Assembly (NCBI RefSeq): GCF_041821085.1
Contig: NZ_JBGUAZ010000005.1
Coordinates: 241,031 to 305,030 of the forward strand
Origin: Natrinema sp. HArc-T2
GTDB lineage: Archaea; Halobacteriota; Halobacteria; Halobacteriales; Natrialbaceae
Direction: 5' to 3'
DNA length: 64,000 bases
Shown: in pieces, positions 1 to 8,944 of the stretch
Layout: each line of letters starts with the position of its first letter
Position numbering within the stretch: position 1 is the stretch's first letter
Notes under the pieces: model-generated
The model's input: only the letters and a program-made list of their open reading frames with translations
Told to the model about the DNA's origin: nothing
Databases searched by the model: none
Made by a program: the position numbers and the translations under genes

Positions 1-1
1 G

Positions 2-298
2 GTCGAACCCGAGATGTCCCGGCTCAAGATGCTCGAGCCGTTCCGCATCGTCGGCGAGGACCTGCGCGGCGAGATGGACATCGACGTTCGCGTCGAGGGT
101 GGCGGCATTAGCGGTCAGGCAGACGCCGTCCGCACTGCCATCGCACGCGGCATCGTCCAGCACACGAACGACGCCGAACTCCGTGACGCGTTCATGGAGT
201 TCGACCGGTCGCTGCTGGTCAACGACGTTCGCCAGTCCGAACCCAAGAAATGGGGCGGCCCGGGCGCTCGGGCGCGCTACCAGAAGTCCTACCGCTAA
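2..298 (+). CDS. rps9: 30S ribosomal protein S9 (uS9), C-terminal part
   Basis: The reading frame is open from the left edge of the window, so the start lies upstream. About 98 residues are visible. They end in the basic tail [11 protein letters not shown], the classic uS9 C-terminus that reaches the ribosomal P site, and they include the family stretch [19 protein letters not shown]. uS9 is a small-subunit head protein. It is followed 12 bases later by rpoN, as in the conserved archaeal rpl13-rps9-rpoN-rpoK block, so rpl13 is expected just outside the window. Confidence 0.97.
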   Translation, partial: VEPEMSRLKMLEPFRIVGEDLRGEMDIDVRVEGGGISGQADAVRTAIARGIVQHTNDAELRDAFMEFDRSLLVNDVRQSEPKKWGGPGARARYQKSYR

Positions 299-310
299 GG
301 TGATTCAGGC

Positions 311-505
311 ATGATGGTACCGGTCCGGTGTTTCACCTGTGGTAACGTCGTCGGCGAACACTGGGAGGAGTTCGACGAACGAGCCAACGAGGGCGACGAA
401 GATCCCGAAGAAGTCCTCGACGAGCTCGGCGTCGACCGCTACTGCTGCCGACGCATGCTCGTCAGTCACAAAGACCTGGTCGACATCGTCTCCCCGTACC
501 AGTAA
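311..505 (+). CDS. rpoN: DNA-directed RNA polymerase subunit N (Rpb10-like)
   Basis: This 64-residue protein is the archaeal Rpb10 homologue, a small zinc-binding subunit that helps assemble the RpoD/RpoL/RpoN/RpoP platform of RNA polymerase. The zinc ligands are visible as CFTC at residues 7-10 and the adjacent pair CC near residue 45. The conserved VPVRCFTCG start and VDIVSPYQ end also match. A second ATG at 314 could serve instead. The gene lies between rps9 and rpoK with very short gaps, which implies one operon of ribosomal and polymerase genes. Confidence 0.97.
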   Translation: MMVPVRCFTCGNVVGEHWEEFDERANEGDEDPEEVLDELGVDRYCCRRMLVSHKDLVDIVSPYQ

Positions 506-507
506 CA

Positions 508-693
508 ATGCAACAACAACAGCACAACCGCTACGAGAAAGCACGCATCCTCGGCGCGCGAGCGCTGCAGGTCTCCTATGGCGCACCGGTGTTGATCGAG
601 ACCAACCAGACGCAACCGATCCTCATCGCCGCCGAGGAGTACGACGCTGGCGTGCTACCGTTTACCGTCAAGCGGGGGTACGATCGCAAATGA
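508..693 (+). CDS. rpoK: DNA-directed RNA polymerase subunit K (Rpb6-like)
   Basis: This 61-residue protein is the archaeal Rpb6 homologue, which contacts the clamp region of RNA polymerase. The family signature runs from [15 protein letters not shown] to the C-terminal acidic/aromatic stretch ending [10 protein letters not shown]. It starts two bases after the rpoN stop, and its stop codon overlaps the enolase start as ATGA at 690-693, so translational coupling is likely. Confidence 0.97.
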   Translation: MQQQQHNRYEKARILGARALQVSYGAPVLIETNQTQPILIAAEEYDAGVLPFTVKRGYDRK

Positions 694-1895
694 CGCTCAT
701 CACGGACATCCGACTCCGTCGCATCCTCGACTCGCGAGGGAATCCGACGGTCGAAGCCGACGTCGTGACCGAAAGCGGCGGCTTCGGTCGTGCTGCAGCA
801 CCCAGCGGGGCCAGCACCGGCGAGTACGAAGCCGTCGAGCGACCGCCGAGTGAGGCGATCGCCGCGGCTCGAGAACACGCCGTCCCCCGACTCGTCGGCG
901 AGGTCTACGCGGGCAACCAGCGTGACGTCGACGCCGCACTGCACGCTGCAGACGGCACCGACGACTTCTCGGAGATCGGTGCCAACAGCGCGGTCGCCAT
1001 CTCGATGGCTGCCGCGAAGGCCGGTGCCGACGTGCTCGGTGCCCCACTGTTCCAGCACCTCGGTGGCACGTTCCGGGGCGAGACCTTCCCGATTCCGCTC
1101 GGCAACGTCGTCGGCGGTGGCGAACACGCTGCCGACGCGACCGACATCCAGGAGTTCCTGGCAGCACCCGTCGGTGCACCGAGCGTCGAAGACGCCGTCT
1201 TCGCCAACGCCGCCGTCCACGCCGCCGTCTCGGACCTGCTGTCCGAACGCGGTGTCCCCTGTGGTAAGGGTGACGAGGGCGCGTGGGCACCGTCGATCGA
1301 CGACGGCGAGGCGTTCGAGATCGTCGACGAGGCGGTTTCGCTGGTCGAAGACGAGGTCGGCTTTGAGATCAAGTTCGGCCTCGACGTCGCCGGCGCGGAG
1401 CTGTACGACGCCGACTCGGGTACCTACGAGTACAGCGACCGGAGCCGCGACACCGACGAGCAGATCGAATACATCGCCGACCTCGTCGAGGAGTACGACC
1501 TCGTCTACGTCGAGGACCCGCTCGACGAGGACGACTACGACGCCTTCGCCGACCTCACGGACGAAGTCGGCGACCAGACGCTGATCTGCGGTGACGACCT
1601 GTTCGTCACGAACACCGACCGTCTCGTCGAGGGAATCGATCGCGACGCGGCCAACAGCATCCTGATCAAGCCGAACCAGATCGGGACGCTGACGGACGCC
1701 TTTGACGCGATCGAACTCGCGACCGAGAACGGCTACGACTCGGTCGTCTCCCACCGGTCGGGCGAGACCGAAGACGCGACGATCGCACACCTCGCCGTCG
1801 CAACCGACGCCCCCTATATCAAGACGGGTGCCGTCGGCGGCGAGCGAACCGCAAAGCTCAACGAGCTCATTCGAATCGCAGACGACGCGACATGA
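690..1895 (+). CDS. eno: Enolase (phosphopyruvate hydratase)
   Basis: Enolase converts 2-phosphoglycerate to phosphoenolpyruvate in glycolysis and gluconeogenesis. The 401-residue product starts [20 protein letters not shown], the normal enolase N-terminus. Metal and catalytic stations are visible: an Asp in GLDVAG (about residue 230), EDPLDEDD (about 275), GDDLF (about 301), the catalytic Lys in IKPNQIGT (about 327) and SHRSGET (about 354). The frame is open further upstream, but that extension overlaps rpoN and rpoK and lacks enolase sequence. The start at 690 therefore stands. The 3' end overlaps rps2 by four bases. Confidence 0.97.
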   Translation: MTLITDIRLRRILDSRGNPTVEADVVTESGGFGRAAAPSGASTGEYEAVERPPSEAIAAAREHAVPRLVGEVYAGNQRDVDAALHAADGTDDFSEIGANSAVAISMAAAKAGADVLGAPLFQHLGGTFRGETFPIPLGNVVGGGEHAADATDIQEFLAAPVGAPSVEDAVFANAAVHAAVSDLLSERGVPCGKGDEGAWAPSIDDGEAFEIVDEAVSLVEDEVGFEIKFGLDVAGAELYDADSGTYEYSDRSRDTDEQIEYIADLVEEYDLVYVEDPLDEDDYDAFADLTDEVGDQTLICGDDLFVTNTDRLVEGIDRDAANSILIKPNQIGTLTDAFDAIELATENGYDSVVSHRSGETEDATIAHLAVATDAPYIKTGAVGGERTAKLNELIRIADDAT

Positions 1896-2701
1896 CAGAA
1901 AACGACGCAACCCAGGAAGGGCTCGACGCCGCCGAGGAGGACATCGACGAGGAGCCAGCCGAAGGGGCTGGCCCCGCCGCCGAGGAGGACGTCGAGCCAG
2001 TAGACGAACAGCCCGCCGACGCCGAGGGAGCACCCGCGGCCGACGCCGAAGAAGCCGACGACGCCGCCGAGGAAGAAGACGCCGGTCCGACCCTCGACGA
2101 CGACGTTATGTCCGACGAGGAAGCGGACCTGCTGATCCCCGTCGAGGACTACCTCGGCGCTGGTGTCCACATCGGGACCCAGCAGAAGACCGACGACATG
2201 GAGCGGTTCATCCACCGCGTCCGAACCGACGGTCTCTACGTGCTGGACGTCTCGAAGACCGACGGTCGTATCCGGACGGCCGCGGACTTCCTCGCCAACT
2301 ACGACCCCGAACAGATCCTGGTCACGTCCTCGCGCCAGTACGGTCGCTTCCCGGCCGAGAAGTTCGCCGAAGCCGTGGGCGCACGCGCCCGCACCGGTCG
2401 CTTCATCCCGGGCACGCTGACGAACCCCAAGTACGACGGCTACATCGAGCCGGACGTGCTCGTCGTCACGGACCCGATCGGCGACGCCCAGGCCGTCAAG
2501 GAGGCCATCACGGTGGGTATCCCCGTCATCGCGATGTGTGACTCGAACAACCAGGTCAGTAACGTCGACCTCGTCGTCCCGACGAACAACAAGGGTCGCA
2601 AGGCCCTCTCGGTCGTCTACTGGCTGCTCGCAAACGAGGTCCTCGACCGCCGCGGTGCCGAGCCGTCCTACTCGCTCGAGGACTTCGAGAGCACGGTCTA
2701 A
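1892..2701 (+). CDS. rps2: 30S ribosomal protein S2 (uS2) with acidic N-terminal extension
   Basis: uS2 binds the small-subunit body/head junction. The conserved core begins near residue 70 with [21 protein letters not shown] and includes [10 protein letters not shown] and the [10 protein letters not shown] motif. Before it lies a run of about 70 residues made almost entirely of Glu, Asp and Ala, a halophile-style extension that may keep the protein soluble or hold a separate contact. The start overlaps the enolase stop (ATGA). The next gene is on the other strand, so the operon ends here. Confidence 0.96.
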   Translation: MTENDATQEGLDAAEEDIDEEPAEGAGPAAEEDVEPVDEQPADAEGAPAADAEEADDAAEEEDAGPTLDDDVMSDEEADLLIPVEDYLGAGVHIGTQQKTDDMERFIHRVRTDGLYVLDVSKTDGRIRTAADFLANYDPEQILVTSSRQYGRFPAEKFAEAVGARARTGRFIPGTLTNPKYDGYIEPDVLVVTDPIGDAQAVKEAITVGIPVIAMCDSNNQVSNVDLVVPTNNKGRKALSVVYWLLANEVLDRRGAEPSYSLEDFESTV

Positions 2702-2782
2702 GGCGTTCGATCGGCGCTGTTCGTTTTCTCATCACAGCACACACGCGAGTGACAACCAGCGGCAGCGTTCGGACCCTCGTGG

Positions 2783-3706
2783 TTACGACGAGCCGTCCGC
2801 GAGCAACTGCGCGACCAGTTCGGCGGCGTCGGTTGCCGTCGTGCCGAAGACGTAGGTCGCGGGTTCGATCCCGAACGCGCCGCGGTGATAGACGACGCGG
2901 GGGACCGATCCACGCTCTTCGAAGCGGCGGCTGAGATGCTCGCCACGGTCCTCGTAGTCCGCGTCGAACTCGAGCGGGTCGATTCCCAACTCCGTCGCGG
3001 CCGCGAGCAGGTCGTCGTCGGTGGCGACGTTTGTCGCACCGCGGATGCTCGAGTCGACTTCGTTGGCGGCTAACACCGCCGTCGCAACGTGTTTCGAGGC
3101 ACCGAACTCGGGGTTGGCTGGAATCTCGATTCGACCGCCCATGGCATAGATTCGGCCCGGAATCGCGGCGACGTCTGTCTCGTCGCTGGGATCGGGGAGA
3201 CTCATGCCGACGTTCGTTCCGACGTTCGGGATCGAGTCGGCCATGCCGGGAATCGAAGCGAGCGTCCGCGCGGCGGTGCGGACGTTCGAGAGCACGTCAC
3301 GTTCGGCGCGGACGTCAGGATCGAGCCCGCGAACGCAGAGATCACAGCCCAGTCCCCGAAGCTCGGGCATCGCTTCTTCGTGGAGTTCGCAGATCGGACC
3401 ACGGTCCTCGAGACTGCGAATCAACGCGAGGAGTTCGGCGAGGGCGTCGTAGCCGTCCATCTCGTCGCTTGCCAGGCCATCGGCAATCCGGTCGACGGTC
3501 GCTACGGTTTCGGGATCGTCGCGAAAGCGGTCGTCACCGCCACCCTCGCCGCCGACGTACTTGCTGACCGCAGCTTGGGTGACGCCGAGTTCGGCGGCGA
3601 TCTCTTTCTGGGTCAGCCCGTGGTCGGCGAGCCGTGTGGCAAGCATCGCTCGGACGGTCGGCAGGAACCGATCGACGACGAGTTCGCTCGGCAAGACGAG
3701 TGTCAT
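2783..3706 (-). CDS. HTH regulator with C-terminal ThiN domain (ThiR-like)
   Basis: The 307-residue product starts MTLVLPSELVVDRFLPTVRAML. Next comes an XRE-type helix-turn-helix (LTQKEIAAELGVTQAAVSKYVGG, about residues 34-56) and a short Cys-containing middle region. The C-terminal half has the look of a thiamine-phosphate-synthase ThiN domain (GRIEIPANPEFGASKHVATAVLAA, then EPATYVFGTTATDAAELV). Archaeal HTH-ThiN proteins of this type are known as thiamine-responsive repressors, with the ThiN part sensing thiamine phosphate. The start at 3706 was chosen because earlier in-frame ATGs add no family sequence and run into the mvk promoter. No thiamine gene lies next to it, so targets are unknown. 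Confidence 0.8.
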   Translation of the reverse strand: MTLVLPSELVVDRFLPTVRAMLATRLADHGLTQKEIAAELGVTQAAVSKYVGGEGGGDDRFRDDPETVATVDRIADGLASDEMDGYDALAELLALIRSLEDRGPICELHEEAMPELRGLGCDLCVRGLDPDVRAERDVLSNVRTAARTLASIPGMADSIPNVGTNVGMSLPDPSDETDVAAIPGRIYAMGGRIEIPANPEFGASKHVATAVLAANEVDSSIRGATNVATDDDLLAAATELGIDPLEFDADYEDRGEHLSRRFEERGSVPRVVYHRGAFGIEPATYVFGTTATDAAELVAQLLADGSS

Positions 3707-3790
3707 ACGACCGTCGTGCGGGCCCACCGTCATAAGTCCGCCTGCGTTCCGGTCGACACCGCGCCGACTGCGAGCGCCGAGACAAAGATA

Positions 3791-3799
3791 GCTATTAAC
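3791..3799 (+). promoter_or_regulatory. TATA box for mvk-ipk
   Basis: GCTATTAAC lies about 25-32 bases before the mvk ATG at 3823, the usual haloarchaeal spacing for a nearly leaderless transcript. The regulator on the other strand starts at 3706, so this gap of about 115 bases is a divergent promoter region. Confidence 0.55.
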
Positions 3800-3822
3800 C
3801 GTCGTCGTGCGAACCGCCGGGC

Positions 3823-4809
3823 ATGACACTCTCGAGCGCTCCCGGCAAGGTATATTTGTTCGGGGAGCACGCGGTCGTTTACGGCGAGCCTGCCGTCCCG
3901 TGTGCGATCGAGCGGCGAGCGCGGGTCGAGGTACAGCAACGCGACGACGAAAAGCTCCGCGTTCACGCTGAGGACCTCAGTCTAAACGGCTTTACCGTCG
4001 AGTACGACGGCACGCCGGGGAACGGCCCGGACGTCGACGTCTCGGAATCGTTGATCAGCGCCGCGATGGGCTACGTCGACGAGGCAATCGCGCAGGTTCG
4101 CGACGTGACCGGCGAGGACGAGGTCGGCTTCGACGTGACGATCGAGAGCGACATCCCGCTGGGTGCGGGCCTTGGCTCTTCCGCGGCGGTCGTCGTCGCG
4201 GCGATCGACGCCGCGGCGCGCGAACTCGGCGTCACCTTATCGTCCGGCGAACTCGCCGAGCGAGCCTACCGAACCGAATATCAGGTGCAAGATGGGCAGG
4301 CCTCGCGGGCGGACACGTTCTGTTCGGCGACCGGCGGCGCGGTCCGCGTCGAGGGCGACGACTGTCGGTCGCTCGAGGCGCCCGACCTGCCGATCGTGAT
4401 CGGCTTCGACGGCGGAGCCGGCGATACCGGCCAGCTAGTCGCCGGCGTGCGCGAACTCCGAGACGAATACGACTTCGCGGCTGACACGGTCGCGGCGATC
4501 GGCGATATCGTCCGGAACGGCGAACAGGCGCTCGCCGACGGCGACATTGAGGAGCTCGGTCGGCTCATGGACTTCAATCACGGCCTGCTGTCGGCACTGG
4601 GCGTTTCATCACGCTCGCTCGATACGATGGTCTGGGCTGCCCGCGACGCGGGCGCTCACGGCGCGAAGCTCACCGGTGCTGGCGGCGGTGGCTGTATCGT
4701 TGCGCTGGATCCGACGCCCGAAACCGAGACGGCGCTGTCCTTTACCCCGGGCTGTGAGGATGCGTTCCGGGCCGAACTCGCCGAGGAAGGGGTGAAGCGA
4801 CTCGAATGA
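3823..4809 (+). CDS. mvk: Mevalonate kinase
   Basis: Phosphorylates mevalonate to mevalonate 5-phosphate for isoprenoid lipid synthesis. The 328-residue GHMP kinase opens with APGKVYLFGEHAVVYGEPA. It has the phosphate-binding loop PLGAGLGSSAAVVVA near residue 110 and the C-terminal GAKLTGAGGGGCIVAL loop that is diagnostic of the family. It overlaps ipk by four bases (ATGA), giving a coupled two-gene isoprenoid operon. The ATG at 3823 fits the upstream TATA box. Confidence 0.96.
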   Translation: MTLSSAPGKVYLFGEHAVVYGEPAVPCAIERRARVEVQQRDDEKLRVHAEDLSLNGFTVEYDGTPGNGPDVDVSESLISAAMGYVDEAIAQVRDVTGEDEVGFDVTIESDIPLGAGLGSSAAVVVAAIDAAARELGVTLSSGELAERAYRTEYQVQDGQASRADTFCSATGGAVRVEGDDCRSLEAPDLPIVIGFDGGAGDTGQLVAGVRELRDEYDFAADTVAAIGDIVRNGEQALADGDIEELGRLMDFNHGLLSALGVSSRSLDTMVWAARDAGAHGAKLTGAGGGGCIVALDPTPETETALSFTPGCEDAFRAELAEEGVKRLE

Positions 4810-5546
4810 TCGTCCTGAAACTCGGCGGCAGCGTCATCACCGAGAAAGACCGCCCGGAGACGCTCGATGGCGAGGCACTCGAGCGGGCTGCCGACGCGGT
4901 CGCAGCAGCACTCGAGGCGGGCCTCGAGGACCTCGTCATCGTCCACGGCGGCGGGAGCTTCGGTCATCACAACGCCAGCGAACACGGCGTCAGCACGACT
5001 GACGGAACGCACGATGCGGACGCGGCACTCGCAATCCACGGCGCGATGAAGACCTTGGATCAGTTCGTCCTGCGTCGGCTGCTCGAGCGCGACGTGCAAG
5101 CGGTGCCGGTCCATCCGTTCTCGGCGGGCCACCGCGAGCGCGATGGGGCGCTCGAATTCCCGACCGGCCAGATCGAGACGATGCTCGGCGAGGGGTTCGT
5201 CCCAGTACTCCACGGCGACGTGATCGCCCACGCGGGTGCGGGTGCGACGATCGTCAGCGGCGACGAACTCGTGGCCGAACTCGCTGCGGACCTCGGTGCC
5301 GACCGGATCGGACTCTGCTCGACGGTGCCCGGCGTGTTAGACGACTCGGACGCCGTCATCGACCGGATCGACGACTTCGACGCCGTCGCCGACGTCCTCG
5401 GGGCCAGCGACGCGACCGACGTGACCGGCGGGATGGCCGGCAAAGTGCGGACGTTGCTGGCGCTCGAGGCAGAGGCGTCTATCTTCGGACTCGAGGCGCT
5501 AGCTGCGTTCCTCGAGGGCGAGAATCCAGGGACGACGATCGACTGA
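4806..5546 (+). CDS. ipk: Isopentenyl phosphate kinase
   Basis: This 246-residue amino-acid-kinase-fold enzyme starts MIVLKLGGSVITEKDRPE, with the nucleotide-binding Lys and GGS loop. HGGGSFGHH follows near residue 47, and the archaeal IPK His after the glycine loop is present. TGGMAGKVRTLLAL near residue 206 is the C-terminal ATP site. The enzyme makes isopentenyl diphosphate from isopentenyl phosphate, the last step of the alternative archaeal mevalonate route. Co-transcription with mvk supports this role. Confidence 0.95.
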   Translation: MIVLKLGGSVITEKDRPETLDGEALERAADAVAAALEAGLEDLVIVHGGGSFGHHNASEHGVSTTDGTHDADAALAIHGAMKTLDQFVLRRLLERDVQAVPVHPFSAGHRERDGALEFPTGQIETMLGEGFVPVLHGDVIAHAGAGATIVSGDELVAELAADLGADRIGLCSTVPGVLDDSDAVIDRIDDFDAVADVLGASDATDVTGGMAGKVRTLLALEAEASIFGLEALAAFLEGENPGTTID

Positions 5547-5575
5547 CAACGGCAGCGGAGCCGAGACGACTGTTT

Positions 5576-7114
5576 TCAGCGGGTCCAGAAGCCGCCAGTA
5601 AACAGCACGAGCACGGGGATGATCTCGAGCCGCCCGATCCACATGAGAAAGACCATCAGGAGCTTCGAGCTATCGGGGAACTGGAGGTAGCTCCCGAAGG
5701 GGCCGACCGAGCCGAATCCGGGGCCGATGTTGCCGATCGTCGCGAGACTGGCGCTGAACGCCTCGAGCGGCGTCAGCGTGTAGCCGATGCGACTGGCATC
5801 GAGCGCGATGAACAGCGTCGCGATGGCGAAAATAAAGAGGTACATGAACGTGAAGCCGAGCACGCCGCGGATCGCGTCTTCGTCGACGACGTTGCCGCCG
5901 AGGCGGATCGGTCGGACGACCTCGGGGTGAGAGGCCGTGAACAGTTCCCGTCGGAGGACCTTGAAAATGATCACCCAGCGAACCACCTTGACGCCACCGC
6001 CGGTCGAGCCGGCGGAGCCACCGACGAGCATGGCAAACAGAAGGACGATCTTCCCCGTCGAGGTCCACTCGACGAAGTCGCTGGTCGCGTAGCCGGTCGA
6101 GGTCAACAGCGACGCGATCTGGAAGGCGCTCTGTCGCAGCGAGTTCTCGAGGAGACCCTCAGTGACGCCGCCGAGACCCGACAGCGCCGGTGCAGCACCG
6201 GCGTAGAGCATCCCGGCGAGGAGAACGGTTAGCCCGGCGATCGCGGCGATGTAGGCGCGAAACTCGGTGTTTCGAACGAAGCGATGGCCCTCGCCGCTGA
6301 AGACGTGCCAGAACAGGGCGAAGTTCGTCCCGGCGATGATCATGAACGGAACCGCCGTCCACTGGACGATCGCGGAAAAGGCAGCGACGCTGTCGGCTTC
6401 GGGCGAAAACCCACCGGTCGGAAGGGTCGTGAACCCGTGGGCGATGGCATTGTATAGCCCCATGTTCGGTGCCATCCCCGCGAGATGGAAGCCATAGAGC
6501 AGCGCGATATAGATAGCAGTAAAAGCGAAGTAGACGAGCCAGAGGATGCGTGCCGTCTCGGCGATCCGCGGGGTCAGTTTCTGTAACTCCGGCCCCGGCG
6601 CCTCCGACTCGATGAGCTGGGCGCCGCTGACGGCGACCTCCGGCAAGATTGCAACCATCAACACGATGATCCCCATCCCGCCGAGCCACTGGGTGAGCTG
6701 TCGCCACATCATCACGGCGTGGGAGTGGCGCTCGAGCGAGATTTCTCCGAGGACGGTGGCCCCGGTCGTCGTGAAGCCGGACATCGACTCGAACAGCGCG
6801 TTGACGGGATCAGCGAGCGTCGACTCGGTCCCCCAGCCCGCGAGCACGTACGGGACCGCGCCCACGGCAGCGACGGCGAGCCACGAGATCGCGACGAACA
6901 GCATCGCTTCTCTGATCTGCAGGTCTGGTTCGGGACTGAGTTGCTCGAGGCCGTGGCCGACGGCGATCGTCAGTGCGATCGTCGCGACAAACGGCAACAG
7001 CGACTCGCCGTAGATGAGCGCCACGATGACCGGGATCACCAGTGGGACGGAGAGATACTTGATGACGGTCCCGACGAGCGCGACGCTGGCACGCCAATCA
7101 GTGCGTAGTCGCAT
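5576..7114 (-). CDS. trkH: TrkH-family potassium uptake membrane subunit
   Basis: The 512-residue protein has about ten hydrophobic segments. It carries the four selectivity-filter-type glycine turns of the TrkH/KtrB superfamily, for example SGFTTTGATVLG, TLPTGGFSPEADS, TSTGYATSDF and IGNIGPGFGSVGPFG. It forms the K+ translocating pore in the membrane and is gated by a TrkA-type ring. A TATA-like TTAAATATC lies about 40-50 bases before the start. The trkA-like gene lies upstream on the same strand with a gap of 123 bases. K+ uptake is central to salt-in osmoadaptation. Confidence 0.93.
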   Translation of the reverse strand: MRLRTDWRASVALVGTVIKYLSVPLVIPVIVALIYGESLLPFVATIALTIAVGHGLEQLSPEPDLQIREAMLFVAISWLAVAAVGAVPYVLAGWGTESTLADPVNALFESMSGFTTTGATVLGEISLERHSHAVMMWRQLTQWLGGMGIIVLMVAILPEVAVSGAQLIESEAPGPELQKLTPRIAETARILWLVYFAFTAIYIALLYGFHLAGMAPNMGLYNAIAHGFTTLPTGGFSPEADSVAAFSAIVQWTAVPFMIIAGTNFALFWHVFSGEGHRFVRNTEFRAYIAAIAGLTVLLAGMLYAGAAPALSGLGGVTEGLLENSLRQSAFQIASLLTSTGYATSDFVEWTSTGKIVLLFAMLVGGSAGSTGGGVKVVRWVIIFKVLRRELFTASHPEVVRPIRLGGNVVDEDAIRGVLGFTFMYLFIFAIATLFIALDASRIGYTLTPLEAFSASLATIGNIGPGFGSVGPFGSYLQFPDSSKLLMVFLMWIGRLEIIPVLVLFTGGFWTR

Positions 7115-7237
7115 AGAACACCCCGCTCGCGTAATGACGCCTGTACACGATATTTAACGGCATTTCAGCTAGCATTTATGAATCCATCGTTACCTGCCTT
7201 CGAGCGTGTTCCAGCGGAGTGACGAGGCGACGGCGCG

Positions 7238-8569
7238 CTATATCAGGTCGACGACCTCGTCGAGGACGGTCGCGTCGACGAACACGATGACGTGATCACC
7301 GGGCTTGACGGCCGTCGAGCCACGCGGTGTAATGTGCTCGCCGCCACGGGAGATCGCACCGATAACGACGCCGTCTGGAAGGTCGTTTGTCGCCTTCGCG
7401 ATGTCCTGTCCGACGAGGACGCTGTCGGGACCGACTTCGATCTCGATGACTTCGGCACGGTCGTGCTCGAGCATCGCGATCTTCTCGGTGTGGTCGGTCC
7501 GGGTAAAGCGGATGATCTCCTCGGCGGTTTCCTCACGGGGGTTGACTGCGACGTCGACGCCGACGGTCTCGAAGAGGTCGGCGTACTCGGGCGTCTCGAT
7601 GATGGCGACAGTCCGATCGACGCCGAGTCTGTCGGCCAGCAGCGAGACGAGCAGGTTCTTCTCGTCGCTGTCTAGGGCCGCGACGACGACATCGGCCTCG
7701 CCGACGTGTTCGCGGGCGAGGAACTCGGAGTTGGTCGCGTCGCTTTCCATGACCATCGTGTTCGGCAACGCCTCGGCGACCTCGCGGGCTCGCTCGTGGT
7801 CCTGTTCGATCAATCGTGGCCGGAAGCCGTGGTCTTCGAACTCGCGGGCGGCCTGAAAGCCGATCTCGCTCGCGCCGACGATGACGACTTCCTCGGTGTC
7901 GTCCGGCGTCGTCGCGACCTCGTCGGCGAAGTCGTTCATCGAATCTGGACTCCCGATGACGACGACCCGATCACACGCCCGGATGACGGTGTCGCCGCGC
8001 GTGACGATCATCTCGTCGTCCCGGAAGATCGCTGCGAAGGTCAGCGAGTCATAGCAGTCCGCCTCGCTGACCGTCCGGTCGACGATCGGGCTGTCTTCTG
8101 GAATGTCGAACTCGGCCATGCGCACGAGTCCACCCGCGAACGTATCCACGTCGTGGGCGCTCGGGAGCCCGGATATCCGGAAGATCGTCTGTGCAGTCAA
8201 CAGGTCGGTACAGACCATGAAATCGACGCCGAAGGCCCCCTGCGAGCCCTGCCAGGTCTCGAGGAGCGTCCGTCGGCGGACCCGGGCGATCGTGAAGACC
8301 TCGGATGTGGCTTTCGCCGCGCCACAGACGACCGCGTTGGTCTCGTCGTTGTCGGTACAGGCGATGACGAGCCCGGCTTGCTCGAGGCCGGCCTCGCGCA
8401 ACACCTCGAGGTCGGTTCCGTCGCCACGGATCGTGAGGACGTCGAGCTCGTAGGTGAGTTGCTCGGTCACGTCACCGTCCTGGTCGACGACGACGACATC
8501 GTGGGTGTCCTCGAGGTTCGCGGCGATCGAGCGACCGACTTCACCGGCACCGACGATGATTACGTACAC
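7238..8569 (-). CDS. trkA: TrkA-type potassium channel regulatory subunit (GTG start)
   Basis: The product has two RCK halves. The first has the dinucleotide motif VIIVGAGEVGRSIA at its N-terminus. The second has IVGASEIGFQAAREF near residue 225. Each is followed by a TrkA-C-like beta domain (first near residue 140, last at the C-terminus with ITPRGSTAVKPGDHVIVFVDA). I chose a GTG start at 8569 because YVIIVGAGEVG is the normal N-terminus and a Shine-Dalgarno GGAGG lies 7 bases upstream (8577-8581). The frame stays open another 64 codons upstream without family sequence. It partners with TrkH and senses NAD(H) or nucleotides. Confidence 0.92.
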   Translation of the reverse strand: MYVIIVGAGEVGRSIAANLEDTHDVVVVDQDGDVTEQLTYELDVLTIRGDGTDLEVLREAGLEQAGLVIACTDNDETNAVVCGAAKATSEVFTIARVRRRTLLETWQGSQGAFGVDFMVCTDLLTAQTIFRISGLPSAHDVDTFAGGLVRMAEFDIPEDSPIVDRTVSEADCYDSLTFAAIFRDDEMIVTRGDTVIRACDRVVVIGSPDSMNDFADEVATTPDDTEEVVIVGASEIGFQAAREFEDHGFRPRLIEQDHERAREVAEALPNTMVMESDATNSEFLAREHVGEADVVVAALDSDEKNLLVSLLADRLGVDRTVAIIETPEYADLFETVGVDVAVNPREETAEEIIRFTRTDHTEKIAMLEHDRAEVIEIEVGPDSVLVGQDIAKATNDLPDGVVIGAISRGGEHITPRGSTAVKPGDHVIVFVDATVLDEVVDLI

Positions 8570-8732
8570 GACGATCCCTCCGAAAGCATGAGTACTGAAC
8601 CCGTGTTTCGGGGCGACCGGGAAATGGATTACGATGCGCGAAGACAGGCTGAGCGGCGCGGTGGGCCGTCGATGTTGGGCACTCGAGGACCCAGCATCGA
8701 AGCGGACACTGACTGACGGGCTAACCCATTGT

Positions 8733-8741
8733 GTTTTTAAG
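8733..8741 (+). promoter_or_regulatory. TATA-like box far upstream of the RNase J gene
   Basis: GTTTTTAAG at 8733-8741 would place a transcription start near 8762, about 180 bases before the RNase J ATG at 8945. That is far longer than the leaders inferred elsewhere in the window. The box may drive the structured RNA described next. Confidence 0.45.
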
Positions 8742-8761
8742 ACCTGGGCGTGTACGAGCAC

Positions 8762-8944
8762 ATAGCGAAACCCGCGGGCAAGTGCGTTCGGGGCTCACGA
8801 TGTCGTGAGCCGGCTGGAGACGGGTTGTCTCCGCGAGCGCATAGCGGGATGGCCGACGCGCTGTAAGACGCCGGGGCCGAACAACCGGGAGTCCGCGGAC
8901 CGTTTCGATGAGAGTCCATCACGCGGCTTTCAGTGCTACGAACC
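8762..8944 (+). ncRNA. Candidate structured noncoding RNA or long leader before RNase J
   Basis: About 180 bases without a convincing reading frame lie between a TATA-like box and the RNase J start. The stretch is dense in perfect stems: CCCGCGGG at 8771-8778, a 7-bp stem GGCTCAC/GTGAGCC at 8792-8811, a 6-bp stem GGAGAC/GTCTCC at 8816-8832, and a GTCCGCGGAC palindrome further on. It could be an H/ACA-type guide RNA, another sRNA, or a regulatory leader of the nuclease gene. I could not match it to SRP RNA, RNase P RNA or a tRNA. The identity is unknown and the call rests on structure and promoter only. Confidence 0.35.

Noticed and set aside
576..2033. Long minus-strand open frame of 485 codons opposite eno and rps2
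   Set aside because: It is the mirror of G/C-rich third positions in enolase. The translation has no family motif and runs across several real genes.
8762..8944. SRP RNA, RNase P RNA or a tRNA before RNase J
   Set aside because: Length and landmarks do not fit: too short for SRP or RNase P RNA, and no cloverleaf. It is left as an unassigned structured RNA candidate.
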